Of a stretch of 64,000 nt of DNA, positions 1 through 7,319 are shown piece after piece. A program made the position numbers and the translations under genes. The DNA comes from CBDAMZ01 sp965197375 (GTDB lineage Bacteria; Acidobacteriota; Vicinamibacteria; Vicinamibacterales; UBA8438): assembly GCA_965197375.1 (NCBI GenBank), contig CBDAMZ010000005.1, forward strand, positions 1 through 64,000, given 5' to 3'. The notes beneath the pieces are model-generated. The model ran no database searches. It was not told the origin of the DNA and was given only the letters and a program-made list of their open reading frames with translations. How positions within the stretch are numbered: position 1 is the first letter of the stretch; every line of letters begins with the position of its first letter.

Positions 1-31
1 AACGTGCATGTCAATCCTCCGAGTAATGGCG

Positions 32-193
32 TCAACGACTGTGTTTCGCATACCGCTCACCTTGCCGCCTCTTCCGACGCTGTTGCATCCAGTCGTCGGC
101 CGAACGTCGGTCTTCTCGGGTCGCTTTCATCTCGGCTTCAATCTCTTCCGCCTGCGCCTGTTGGCTGGGTGTCAGTAGCTGCCATAGCAGCAT
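32..193 (-). pseudogene. Short LTxxQ-type fragment, probable frameshifted 3' end of the upstream Spy-like gene
   Basis: A 53-codon frame whose ATG overlaps the TGA of the preceding gene (TGATG). The product begins MLLWQLLTPSQQAQ and then becomes highly charged (many E, K and R). LTPxQ is the signature of the Spy/CpxP LTxxQ family, where it normally sits inside a longer periplasmic helix. The upstream frame stops just where such a motif would be expected. Restoring one base near position 195 would fuse the two frames into one protein of about 250 residues. I prefer a frameshifted single gene, but a translationally coupled small protein is possible. Confidence 0.45.
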
Positions 194-780
194 CACCTTC
201 CAACGGCACCCAGTTCTTCGGCCAACCAGCGGATCTCCCGCTCCTTCACCCAGTCGCTCTTTACCGCCTCCCGTAGTGCCTCTCTCGCGATGCGCTGGTT
301 GGCGGCTGGTGCTGCCTCTTGAAGGGCGAGGCGTTGTGACTGACCCGCTTCCCAGCGGGTGTTAATGCCAAATTTCCTGTCGAACGCTTTCTGCGAGAGT
401 GGTGGGACCGGACCCCAACGTTGGGGTGTCCTCGTTTCGTCTGGCTGGATGCCGGGCACAGAACGCCCTGTATCGTTACGGGTGAACATGTAAGCGACAA
501 GTACGGCGGTAGCGGCGCCGATTACGGTAGTCCAAAGAGCAGTATTAAAGGTGGCAGAAGAGGGCCTCATGTCGGCTGGTCCTCCACTACGACCACCCCG
601 CATCTCGCCATGTGGTTGCGCCTCGGCGATCGGCATGGTGTAACCGGACACTGCGAGAATCGCGAACCCGACACGCGCCATCCTCAGCACCGACTCGACG
701 GTGAGACCCGCCAGTTTCTCAGCGAGTGACAGGCGGGAAGTTTTCGTTGCTCGGTTATCCTGCTTCTGATCGTCAGCCAT
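193..780 (-). CDS. Membrane-anchored hypothetical protein, probable Spy/CpxP-like regulator
   Basis: A 195-residue protein starting MADDQKQDN. The ATG is chosen because a strong GGAGGT Shine-Dalgarno lies a few bases upstream; a longer open frame upstream has no such support. Two hydrophobic stretches are visible: about residues 32-52 (ending in AEAQ, signal-like) and about 78-98 (ALWTTVIGAATAVLVAYMF). A Pro-rich linker and a helical C-terminus rich in R, E and A follow. It is divergent from an ECF sigma factor gene and has an LTPxQ fragment overlapping its stop, so it probably belongs to an envelope-stress module. No catalytic motif is recognised. The end is likely affected by a one-base loss. 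Confidence 0.55.
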   Translation of the reverse strand: MADDQKQDNRATKTSRLSLAEKLAGLTVESVLRMARVGFAILAVSGYTMPIAEAQPHGEMRGGRSGGPADMRPSSATFNTALWTTVIGAATAVLVAYMFTRNDTGRSVPGIQPDETRTPQRWGPVPPLSQKAFDRKFGINTRWEAGQSQRLALQEAAPAANQRIAREALREAVKSDWVKEREIRWLAEELGAVGR

Positions 781-884
781 TGGACCTCCATGTCCACCCC
801 TACTGGGCTGTCTCCATTGACCGACAGCGCCATCTGAATATTGCAGTGACGGCAATGAAATATTTTGGCGCAGGCCGGAGTCGG

Positions 885-890
885 TACAAT
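885..890 (+). promoter_or_regulatory. Candidate -10 element (TACAAT) of the ECF sigma gene
   Basis: GTCGGTACAAT lies 4 bases before one in-frame ATG and 10 before the next (position 901), with no ribosome binding site between. The same arrangement recurs before xdhC, the Ser/Thr kinase and rpsT in this window. No good -35 hexamer is visible 16-18 bases upstream. Confidence 0.4.
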
Positions 891-894
891 ACCG

Positions 895-1338
895 ATGGCG
901 ATGACCTTCGCACCGCTTCTCAACGCAATAAATGCCGTGGGCACGGAAGATCCCGATTCTCGGGTGGACCCAGGCTTCATAGCCGTTAACGAAGCCCGAA
1001 CGGGAAACGTTGACGCTTTTGAAGCGTTGGTACTGCGCTACCAGGGAAAGATCGTGAACTACGCTTCCGCGATGACACGGGACGCAAGCGATGCTGAGGA
1101 TGTGGCACAAGAAACCTTCGTTCGTGCCTATGGCTCACTGCACCAGTTCCGGGGCGACAGTTCATTCAAGACGTGGCTCTATCGGATTGCCACCAACGTC
1201 GCCCGAACCCATCGTCGCCTACGTACAGGACAGTCACGGCTGGTCGACCAGAGTCTTGATGATGACACGCAGGCGTTACGCCCTGGCGATGTACCATCCG
1301 GCGAGGCCAGCGTAGAAACAGTGGTCATCGCTCGGTGA
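895..1338 (+). CDS. ECF RNA polymerase sigma factor, region 2 only (lacks region 4)
   Basis: The 147-residue product carries a clear sigma-70 region 2: the DAFEALVLRYQGKIVNYA helix, then DASDAEDVAQETFVRAY and the FKTWLYRIATNVAR segment of 2.3-2.4. After the linker it stops at VETVVIAR, exactly where region 4 (the -35-binding helix-turn-helix, about 60 residues) should begin. Only 55 bases separate its stop from the anti-sigma gene, so region 4 is absent in every frame and not merely frameshifted. The end of the gene runs into a GC-rich hairpin with two NotI octamers. It was probably once an RpoE-like factor working with the anti-sigma gene downstream. As it stands it is unlikely to recognise a -35 element. 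Starts at 901 or a TTG at 865 are alternatives. Confidence 0.75.
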   Translation: MAMTFAPLLNAINAVGTEDPDSRVDPGFIAVNEARTGNVDAFEALVLRYQGKIVNYASAMTRDASDAEDVAQETFVRAYGSLHQFRGDSSFKTWLYRIATNVARTHRRLRTGQSRLVDQSLDDDTQALRPGDVPSGEASVETVVIAR

Positions 1339-1373
1339 GCGCTGCGGCCGCTGTTGCGGCCGCTCGTGAGCGC
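1330..1373. repeat. GC-rich hairpin and imperfect direct repeat at the sigma factor truncation point
   Basis: Two copies of the palindrome GCGGCCGC (1344-1351 and 1356-1363) are separated by TGTT. They are flanked by a near-direct repeat, GCTCGGTGAGCGC (1330-1342) and GCTCGTGAGCGC (1362-1373). The structure sits exactly where sigma region 4 is missing and could mark a deletion junction formed between repeats. Confidence 0.6.
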
Positions 1374-1393
1374 GGCGAGTGAGAGAGAGGTAG

Positions 1394-1902
1394 ATGATGA
1401 CATGCGAACAAGTTGAATCGCTGCTGGCGCGGGCGGGCGACGGTACGCTCGATAGAGCGCGTCAAGAGCAGCTCGACACGCACCTCGCAACATGTGCCAC
1501 GTGTCGTGACGCACTTGAGTGCCAGACTGAGATGTGGGAGTTCCTGTCCCGCCGTCCGTCTGCACCGGTGCCGCTTGGGTATTCGACGCGCGTGATGGCC
1601 AGCCTCGAATCGGATCCTGCGAGCGGCGAGTCTTTGTGGATGGACGTCCTGGACTGGCGCGCGTGGACCTTCAGACTCACGCCGGTAGCGGCCACACTTC
1701 TCATCATGGCGTTTCTGGGCCTCGGACGGGGCGCCAACCCCGAACCGGTCGGTGCGATGACTTTTCCTCGTTAGCCGTGGCATGGGTCGTCCCAGAGAGC
1801 GAGACCGCTCTCGACGGGATGGCGCTGCTCTCGACGGATGACGAAACGGATGCGTTCTTACGTGACATCCTCCGAGCATTCGACACAGCGGCGGTGAGGT
1901 GA
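1394..1902 (+). pseudogene. Zinc-finger anti-sigma factor with a C-terminal frameshift
   Basis: The first 126 codons (1394-1774) encode an N-terminal zinc-finger (zf-HC2) anti-sigma domain with the HLATCATCRDAL motif near residue 37. A linker and one membrane segment (about residues 96-115, TPVAATLLIMAFLGLG) follow, and the frame then stops early after AMTFPR. The shifted frame continues FSSLAVAWVVPESETALDG and runs to TGA at 1902 with a plausible helical tail ending AFDTAAVR. One extra T in ACTTTTCC near 1760 would join them into about 168 residues. The protein would tether an ECF sigma factor at the inner membrane. Its partner upstream is also damaged. The tail end overlaps the Shine-Dalgarno of the next gene, as in an operon. 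Confidence 0.7.
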
Positions 1903-1904
1903 AC

Positions 1905-2363
1905 ATGAATAACCTGCAAACGCAACTCTCAATCAGTCTGTTTGTGTTGGTCGTGTTTCTCATCGGGCTAGGAGCCGGCACCGTGGGAACGAATTGGTTG
2001 AATAGTGGACCGCCCATAGGTCGCAGATTTGGGCCCGGTGGGCCCGGTGGGCCCGGTGGACCTGGTGGCCCAGGCCGTCCGGATCCATCGATCCCATTCG
2101 TTAATGAGCGACTGGTGGAGCGGCTGTCGAGTTCCTTCGACCTCACTGACGAACAAAATGACAGACTTGAGACCTTGCTCGACAGCCAGCAGGAGAACTT
2201 CCGTGAGATGAGGAGAGAGATGGGCGAACGCTTCGCTCACGCACGCGACGAGTTTCATGCAGCGCTCTCAGAAATTCTGACAGTCGAGCAGATGCAGCGG
2301 TTTGAGTCTGAGTTCGTGCGAATGGGCGGACCTCCAAGCGGTGCTCGTCCGCCTAGGCCGTAA
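1905..2363 (+). CDS. Spy/CpxP-like periplasmic LTxxQ protein with Gly-Pro repeat
   Basis: A 152-residue protein beginning MNNLQTQLS, with an N-terminal membrane or signal segment (about residues 8-28, SLFVLVVFLIGLGAGTVG). A GPGGPGGPGGPGGPG collagen-like stretch follows at about residues 44-58, then an alpha-helical domain with FDLTDEQNDRLETLL and EILTVEQMQRFE. These are two LTxxQ-type motifs typical of periplasmic heavy-metal-sensor or refolding chaperones. Start chosen at ATG 1905 because GAGGTG lies just upstream; a GTG at 1899 is in frame. It is third in the sigma / anti-sigma cluster, so an envelope-stress role is inferred. The only apparently intact member of that cluster. Confidence 0.65.
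   Translation: MNNLQTQLSISLFVLVVFLIGLGAGTVGTNWLNSGPPIGRRFGPGGPGGPGGPGGPGRPDPSIPFVNERLVERLSSSFDLTDEQNDRLETLLDSQQENFREMRREMGERFAHARDEFHAALSEILTVEQMQRFESEFVRMGGPPSGARPPRP
2031..2075 (+). repeat. In-frame 9-bp tandem repeat encoding Gly-Pro-Gly units
   Basis: Five tandem units related to GGGCCCGGT, the first three nearly identical, encode the GPG stretch of the Spy-like protein. Such arrays change length by slippage in multiples of three codons. Confidence 0.7.
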
Positions 2364-2390
2364 ACTCCTAAGTATGGAGGAACCATAAAA

Positions 2391-2413
2391 GGTTAGCGCT
2401 ACGGTTAGCGCTA
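2391..2413. repeat. Tandem 11-base repeat GGTTAGCGCTA
   Basis: Two exact copies at 2391-2401 and 2403-2413, each containing the palindrome TAGCGCTA. They lie in the gap between the Spy-like gene and the tRNA-Cys end. The function is unknown; it could be a protein-binding site. Confidence 0.4.
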
Positions 2414-2455
2414 GTCACAACTCACAACATGGTCCTCGTAAGTTGTTGAAAAAAA

Positions 2456-2529
<74 letters not shown>

Positions 2530-2618
2530 GGATTCTACACGAGTGGCCGGTGGGCCTAAGTGCCCATTCGGCGGTAGGAGCCAAGCAACGTGAGTGCGTA
2601 GCCCATCGGAAGGAAATA

Positions 2619-2693
2619 TGGAGCGGGAAACGGGATTCGAACCCGCGACTTCGACCTTGGCAAGGTCGCACTCTACCACTGAGTTACTCCCGC
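2619..2693 (-). tRNA. tRNA-Gly (anticodon GCC)
   Basis: A full cloverleaf on the minus strand: acceptor GCGGGAG, anticodon loop TGCCAAG with GCC, T-arm GGGTTCGAATCCC, and encoded CCA. It sits between cysS and tRNA-Cys with about 90 bases to the latter. Confidence 0.95.
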
Positions 2694-2768
2694 ACGTCTC
2701 CCAACGACGAAATCACCGTAGCACAGGGGCTCTAGCGCTTCAAGATAGGGTTAAGTTTTCTGCAAGTC

Positions 2769-4190
2769 CTACTTTATCTTCCAGCGCGTTCCGGCCGGGG
2801 TGTCCTCGAGTATAATACCGAGCGATTCCAGGTCATCGCGGATGCGATCGGCCGCCTTGAAGTCGCGCTTGAGTCGAACGGCTTGGCGCTCCGCGATCAG
2901 CCGTTCAATTTCATCAACGGGTACGGGCAGAACCGCTTCCTCTGATCGGCGGAGGCAGATCACACCGAGCACCTGGTCAAACCAATCGAACGCCTCTCGG
3001 ATAGCCACCACGTCGCCGGTTCCCACCTCACCCCCGTCAATAGCGGCGTTGACGGCACGAACCAACTCGAAAAGCACGCCGAGCGCCCCAGGAGTATTAA
3101 GATCGTCGCCTAACTTCTCTCCGAAGGCTTTTCGTGCTCGGGTCACGCGCCCGGCGACTGCGCGATGTTGTCCCGCTTGCCGAATTCCATCGAGTCTTGC
3201 CAGGCAGTCCATAAGTCGCCGCAAAGCTTCCTCGGCCTGCGTGAGGCTCTCCCGCGCAAACCGGAGCTGTTTTCGGTAGTGTGTTGACAATAGAACGTAG
3301 CGCAGCGCCGAGGCTCGATGTCCCTGACGAAGGATGTCTTGGGTGGTAAACATGTTGCCGAGTGACTTCGACATCTTGTCGTCCCGGCCGATCAGTAAAT
3401 GTTCAACGTGAAACCAAAAACGTGCGAACGGTTTCCCCGTCGAGCCTTCGGCTTGGGCAATTTCGTTTTCGTGATGCGGGAAGATGAGATCAACACCGCC
3501 GGCATGAATATCGATCGGTGGGGCACCAAGGAGCCGCAGCGCCATCGCCGAGCACTCGATATGCCATCCGGGGCGGCCGCGGCCTATCCCAAAATCCCAA
3601 CTTGGCTCACCAGGCGCTGTCGCCTTCCATAAGACGAAATCGCGCGCATCCTCTTTTCCGTACTCGTCAGCATCGACACGCGCGCCCGGTTTAATCCCGG
3701 CGTGGTCCAGCCTGGCTAGCTTGCCGTAGTCGGGCAACGTTGAAATCCTGAAGTAAATAGACCCGTTACTGCGATAGGTGTGGCCGCGTGCCTCGAGCTC
3801 CTTAATCGTGTCCACCATGGCCTGTAGATTGGCCTCATCAGTGGCCCGTGGCGACTCTTCGACCGGCTCGAGTCGAAGTGTTGCGGCATCCTCCCGAAAC
3901 GCTGCGATGTAACGGTCCGTGTACTCACGCAATGACACACCAGCGGCCTTCGCCCCGGCGATTGTCTTGTCATCGACGTCTGTATAGTTGACGACCTGAT
4001 GGAGATGATGCCCGGCCACGTATTTGAGTGTACGGCGGAGCACATCGAGGCAAACAAACGTCCGGAAGTTGCCGATGTGGCCACGCTCATAGACAGTGAG
4101 ACCGCACGCATACATTCGGACGGTGTTGCCGCGCAGCGGGGCAAATTCCTCTTCACGACGAGTGAGCGTGTTGTAGAGCCTAATGCTCAA
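2769..4190 (-). CDS. cysS: Cysteinyl-tRNA synthetase
   Basis: Class I aminoacyl-tRNA synthetase that charges tRNA-Cys. The 473 residues match the normal family length. Visible motifs are the zinc-ligand region MYACGLTVYE, the HIGH-type GHIGN signature just after it, the further zinc ligands in WHIECSAM and PHHENE, and KMSKS (DDKMSKSLGN) near residue 270. The start is TTG at 4190, chosen because a strong GGAGGAGA lies six bases upstream and the N-terminus (MSIRLYNTLTRREEEF) is typical. tRNA-Gly and tRNA-Cys follow directly downstream, suggesting a shared transcript. Confidence 0.97.
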   Translation of the reverse strand: MSIRLYNTLTRREEEFAPLRGNTVRMYACGLTVYERGHIGNFRTFVCLDVLRRTLKYVAGHHLHQVVNYTDVDDKTIAGAKAAGVSLREYTDRYIAAFREDAATLRLEPVEESPRATDEANLQAMVDTIKELEARGHTYRSNGSIYFRISTLPDYGKLARLDHAGIKPGARVDADEYGKEDARDFVLWKATAPGEPSWDFGIGRGRPGWHIECSAMALRLLGAPPIDIHAGGVDLIFPHHENEIAQAEGSTGKPFARFWFHVEHLLIGRDDKMSKSLGNMFTTQDILRQGHRASALRYVLLSTHYRKQLRFARESLTQAEEALRRLMDCLARLDGIRQAGQHRAVAGRVTRARKAFGEKLGDDLNTPGALGVLFELVRAVNAAIDGGEVGTGDVVAIREAFDWFDQVLGVICLRRSEEAVLPVPVDEIERLIAERQAVRLKRDFKAADRIRDDLESLGIILEDTPAGTRWKIK

Positions 4191-4244
4191 ATCTCCTCCG
4201 GCAGTACCTTTGCGAAAGAATAGAAGGTGATTTTACTCTAGCGA

Positions 4245-5183
4245 TTAGAGCGAAATCCGATCGAAGAGCGCCTTCGCGTGTTCACAGTCGGTGGCGATCT
4301 GGCGTTGCAATTCACCAGCATCAGGAAACGGTCGCTCGGCACGGAGGTGCTGGACAAACGCTAGCCGTATTTCTTGCCCATACAGATCCCGTTCGGTGTC
4401 GAGCAAGTGCGCCTCGACGGTCCGCTCGCCATTCGCTTCAAAGGTTGGACGGACGCCGACATTAGCTACCGATGGATGGATAACCCCTTCCAGGGTGACG
4501 GTGGTAGCGTAAACTCCGTCAGCCGGAAGTAACTCGTTCTCACTCCGTAAATTGGCGGTTGGGAACCCGTGAACTCTGCCACGCCCGACACCAGACACCA
4601 CGGTGCCGTCGACAAAATAGTGGTGGCCAAGGAGTGCACCTGCTTCATCCACGCGACCTTCACTGACCAGACGTCGGATCCGAGTGCTGCTCACTACGAA
4701 ATCTTTATAGCGAACGGGATCGATCTTCTCGGCCCGAAATCCATAGCGCGCACCGAGAGACCGGAGTAATGAAAAATTGCCGCTTCGATCGTGCCCAAAG
4801 AGAAAATTAGCCCCGACCCACACCTCGTGTATGTGCAGCCACTCGACGAGAACGGTCCGCACAAAGCGATTGGGGTCCCAACGCGACAGTGCCTGTGTGA
4901 ACCGTACAATCGCCGCGCCGTCCATCCCCGCGGCGGAAAGAACTTTGAGTTTTTGTGACTGCGTCATCAGGAGCGGCGGCGCTTTGTCCGGACGGACCAC
5001 CTGCGGTGGGTGCGGATCGAAGGTCAGGATCACAGCGGTGCCTTCACACTCCGTGGCGCGTGATCGCATACGCTCGATGATCTTGGCGTGCCCCCGATGC
5101 ATGCCGTCGAAATTTCCGGCGGCCAGAATCGTTCGCGTCCAACGTGTCGGTGGCGGTTCGTCAGGATAATGAATGACCTTCAT
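4245..5183 (-). CDS. ribF: Bifunctional riboflavin kinase / FAD synthetase
   Basis: Makes FMN from riboflavin and FAD from FMN. The 312-residue protein has an N-terminal nucleotidyltransferase domain with GNFDGMHRGHAKI (the HxGH-type site) and the SSTRIR segment. The C-terminal flavokinase domain has GRGRVHGFPTANL (the PTAN motif) and VEAHLLD. ATG at 5183 is preferred over an upstream in-frame TTG because MKVIHYPDE is the usual beginning. It lies in a run of minus-strand housekeeping genes between cysS and an MBL-fold gene. Confidence 0.95.
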   Translation of the reverse strand: MKVIHYPDEPPPTRWTRTILAAGNFDGMHRGHAKIIERMRSRATECEGTAVILTFDPHPPQVVRPDKAPPLLMTQSQKLKVLSAAGMDGAAIVRFTQALSRWDPNRFVRTVLVEWLHIHEVWVGANFLFGHDRSGNFSLLRSLGARYGFRAEKIDPVRYKDFVVSSTRIRRLVSEGRVDEAGALLGHHYFVDGTVVSGVGRGRVHGFPTANLRSENELLPADGVYATTVTLEGVIHPSVANVGVRPTFEANGERTVEAHLLDTERDLYGQEIRLAFVQHLRAERPFPDAGELQRQIATDCEHAKALFDRISL

Positions 5184-5219
5184 GGCTATCTGTATTCGCA
5201 AGCCGCGATTAGGCCGCCG

Positions 5220-6050
5220 CTACGACTCAAGACCAAGCGTCAACATCTCGGCGGCCTCTAACAACCCCGCTGGACCATCGTCCTCCTTCACCTGTAATTC
5301 CAAGCCGTCGCGTGCAAGCGCCACCCCTTCTGGTAGCCTGGCGCAGGTAACGCCGTGCGGTAAATCGTGCGCCATGTGCGTAAAGTATGTCTGCCGAGCA
5401 CCGATGCGGTGGGCCACGCTCACGGCCTGTTCAACCGTGAAATGGGTCGGGTGCGGTTTACGACGGAGCGCGTCGAGAACAAGTACGTCCAGCCCTTCAA
5501 GCAGCGGCCACGAACTCGCCGGAATCTCGTTGCAATCGGTAACATAGGCGAAGGAACCGATCCGATAGCCGAGTACGGGGAGCGTCCCGTGCATTACTGG
5601 AACCGGGATAATGGTGCATCGCCCAATCGAAAACGGCCCTACCAGAACCGAGAGCGCCAACTGAGGTAAGCCGCCACCCCGTGGCGTCGCTGGGTCGAAG
5701 ACGTACGCGAACATCTGCCGGACTGCGGCCAGCGTCTGCTTGGTTCCATAACACGGGATGGGAGCACGCTGGCGAAAGTTGAAGATGCGCACGTCATCGA
5801 GGCCGAGCACGTGATCGGCATGGCCGTGCGTGAGAAGGATGGCGTCGACCCGCCGGACACCAAAGGCAAGCGCCTGCGCCCGAAGGTCGGGTGACGCGTC
5901 AACAAGGACTGACGTTCCATCATCGAGCTGTAGGAAAACCGAGGGACGCCACCGCTTGTCCCGGGAATCGGTTGACCGGCAAGTGACACACTCACAGCCG
6001 ATCACCGGAACGCCTGCTGACGTGCCCGTCCCGAGAAAAGTGATCCGCAT
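5220..6050 (-). CDS. MBL-fold metallohydrolase, PhnP/lactamase-B superfamily
   Basis: A 276-residue metallo-beta-lactamase-fold hydrolase. Its start MRITFLGTGTSAGVPVIGC and the following CECVTC cysteines resemble the PhnP-type phosphodiesterase group. The metal site is THGHADHV (HxHxDH) near residue 77. Further ligands are likely in VMHG, in DCNEIP and in the C-terminal THMAHDL. The true substrate cannot be told from sequence: cyclic phosphate or nucleotide diesters are the family norm. It lies 36 bases upstream of ribF on the same strand. Confidence 0.85.
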   Translation of the reverse strand: MRITFLGTGTSAGVPVIGCECVTCRSTDSRDKRWRPSVFLQLDDGTSVLVDASPDLRAQALAFGVRRVDAILLTHGHADHVLGLDDVRIFNFRQRAPIPCYGTKQTLAAVRQMFAYVFDPATPRGGGLPQLALSVLVGPFSIGRCTIIPVPVMHGTLPVLGYRIGSFAYVTDCNEIPASSWPLLEGLDVLVLDALRRKPHPTHFTVEQAVSVAHRIGARQTYFTHMAHDLPHGVTCARLPEGVALARDGLELQVKEDDGPAGLLEAAEMLTLGLES

Positions 6051-6098
6051 CGTCGGAGGCCGACCAGCGGCTGAGGGCAGAGATCCGAAGCGCCAAAG

Positions 6099-6398
6099 TC
6101 AGGACTCAGTAATGATAGGCCCCGACCCGCTAGGCTGCCCGGCCTGCTCCTTTTTTGCCTCGACGAACCGCATCCGGAGGTCAAACAACACCTGCTTTAG
6201 GAATTGTTCCTCGTCGGCACCTAAGTTTCCTTTGGTCTTCTCCCCTAGAAGGGCCAGTATCTCGATCGCGTGTCCGGCCCCTTCGAGGTTGGGGGCGCTT
6301 TTCTCGCCGGAGCTCTGGTCAGCCACATCGCCGAAGTGCACGGCGGCCGTCGTGGCTAACGAGACGACGAGTGCGTTAAGAGTAACTTCAGCGCTCAC
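6099..6398 (-). CDS. DUF1844 family protein
   Basis: A small protein of 99 residues with the features of DUF1844: an N-terminal VVSLATTAAVHFGDVAD helix, then a helix containing EILALLGEKTKGNL, and FLKQVLFDLRMRFVEAKK. The function of the family is unknown. It starts with GTG behind a GGGGA Shine-Dalgarno and is divergent from mazG, with about 50 bases between the starts. Confidence 0.8.
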   Translation of the reverse strand: MSAEVTLNALVVSLATTAAVHFGDVADQSSGEKSAPNLEGAGHAIEILALLGEKTKGNLGADEEQFLKQVLFDLRMRFVEAKKEQAGQPSGSGPIITES

Positions 6399-6446
6399 GA
6401 GATCCCCGCCAAACTCACTACCAAGGCAGTGCTAGCATACGCCACG

Positions 6447-7289
6447 ATGCCTAGCAGACGCGAACCGACCTCGGCAGCAGCGGTGGGAGCGAAATTCGAA
6501 AGGCTCGTCGAAGTCATGCGGGCCCTCCGCGCCCCAACTGGTTGTCCATGGGACCGCGAGCAGACGCTGTCTTCCTTACGATCTTTCGTACTCGAGGAAG
6601 CCTACGAAGTCGCCGAGGCGATCGACCTGGCTGACTCGAAAGCGTTACGGGACGAACTCGGCGATTTAGTCTTCGAAGTGGTATTCCTTGCCCAGGTAAG
6701 CAGCGAAAATGGGTGCTTTGGAATCGCAGACGCTCTGGACGCGGTGACCGAAAAGCTGGTCCGCCGACACCCCCACGTCTTCGACGAACGCAAGGCGGGC
6801 ACACCGGCGGCAACCACAAGCGAGGTGGCGCAAAAGTGGGAGGAAATTAAGGCCCGCGAACAGACCGACGCCGGGCGAGAACCGAGTCTCCTCGGAAATA
6901 TTCCGGCGGCACTTCCTAGTTTGCTCCGCGCCAACCGTCTCGGTCGGCGCGCCGCAACCGTTGGATTCGATTGGAGCACGCCCCAGGCTGTCCTCGACAA
7001 AATCGAAGAAGAAATCGCTGAGCTACGCAAGGCGAGCCAGGCCGGAACGCCGACACAGGTCGAAGAAGAAATCGGGGATCTGCTCTTCGCAGTCGCCGGC
7101 TTGGCACGTCACCACAAAGTTGAGCCGGAGACCGCCCTGCTGGGAGCCAATCGCAAGTTCGAAGAGCGGTTCGCCGAGCTTGAGCATCGCTTTCGTGATC
7201 GTGGGATTCCGCTTCGCCATGCGTCTCTCGAAGAGATGGAGCACGAGTGGGAGAAGATTAAAGGAAGTACACCAGGACGGCTCCGCTAG
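6447..7289 (+). CDS. mazG: Nucleoside triphosphate pyrophosphohydrolase MazG
   Basis: Hydrolyses (d)NTPs to NMP and pyrophosphate, removing damaged or excess nucleotides. It has 280 residues with two tandem MazG helical domains. The first carries CPWDREQTLSSL, EEAYEVAEAI and DELGDLVFEVVFL (the ExxE and ExxD metal ligands). The second has ANRLGRRAATVGFDW, EEEIAELRKA and EEEIGDLLFAVAGLAR. Start taken at ATG 6447 (MPSRREP); an earlier in-frame ATG lies at 6429. A TAGCAT hexamer lies just upstream. Confidence 0.93.
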   Translation: MPSRREPTSAAAVGAKFERLVEVMRALRAPTGCPWDREQTLSSLRSFVLEEAYEVAEAIDLADSKALRDELGDLVFEVVFLAQVSSENGCFGIADALDAVTEKLVRRHPHVFDERKAGTPAATTSEVAQKWEEIKAREQTDAGREPSLLGNIPAALPSLLRANRLGRRAATVGFDWSTPQAVLDKIEEEIAELRKASQAGTPTQVEEEIGDLLFAVAGLARHHKVEPETALLGANRKFEERFAELEHRFRDRGIPLRHASLEEMEHEWEKIKGSTPGRLR

Positions 7290-7319
7290 CGGTTATACGT
7301 GCCATCCCTTACCCCTCCG

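Noticed and set aside
193..1110. A 305-residue version of the first minus-strand gene
   Set aside because: The first 110 codons are antisense to the sigma factor; the ATG at 780 has a strong Shine-Dalgarno.
895..1390. Sigma region 4 hidden in another frame downstream of the sigma gene
   Set aside because: Only about 55 bases separate the stop from the anti-sigma start. The alternative frame encodes just a short Ala-rich peptide.
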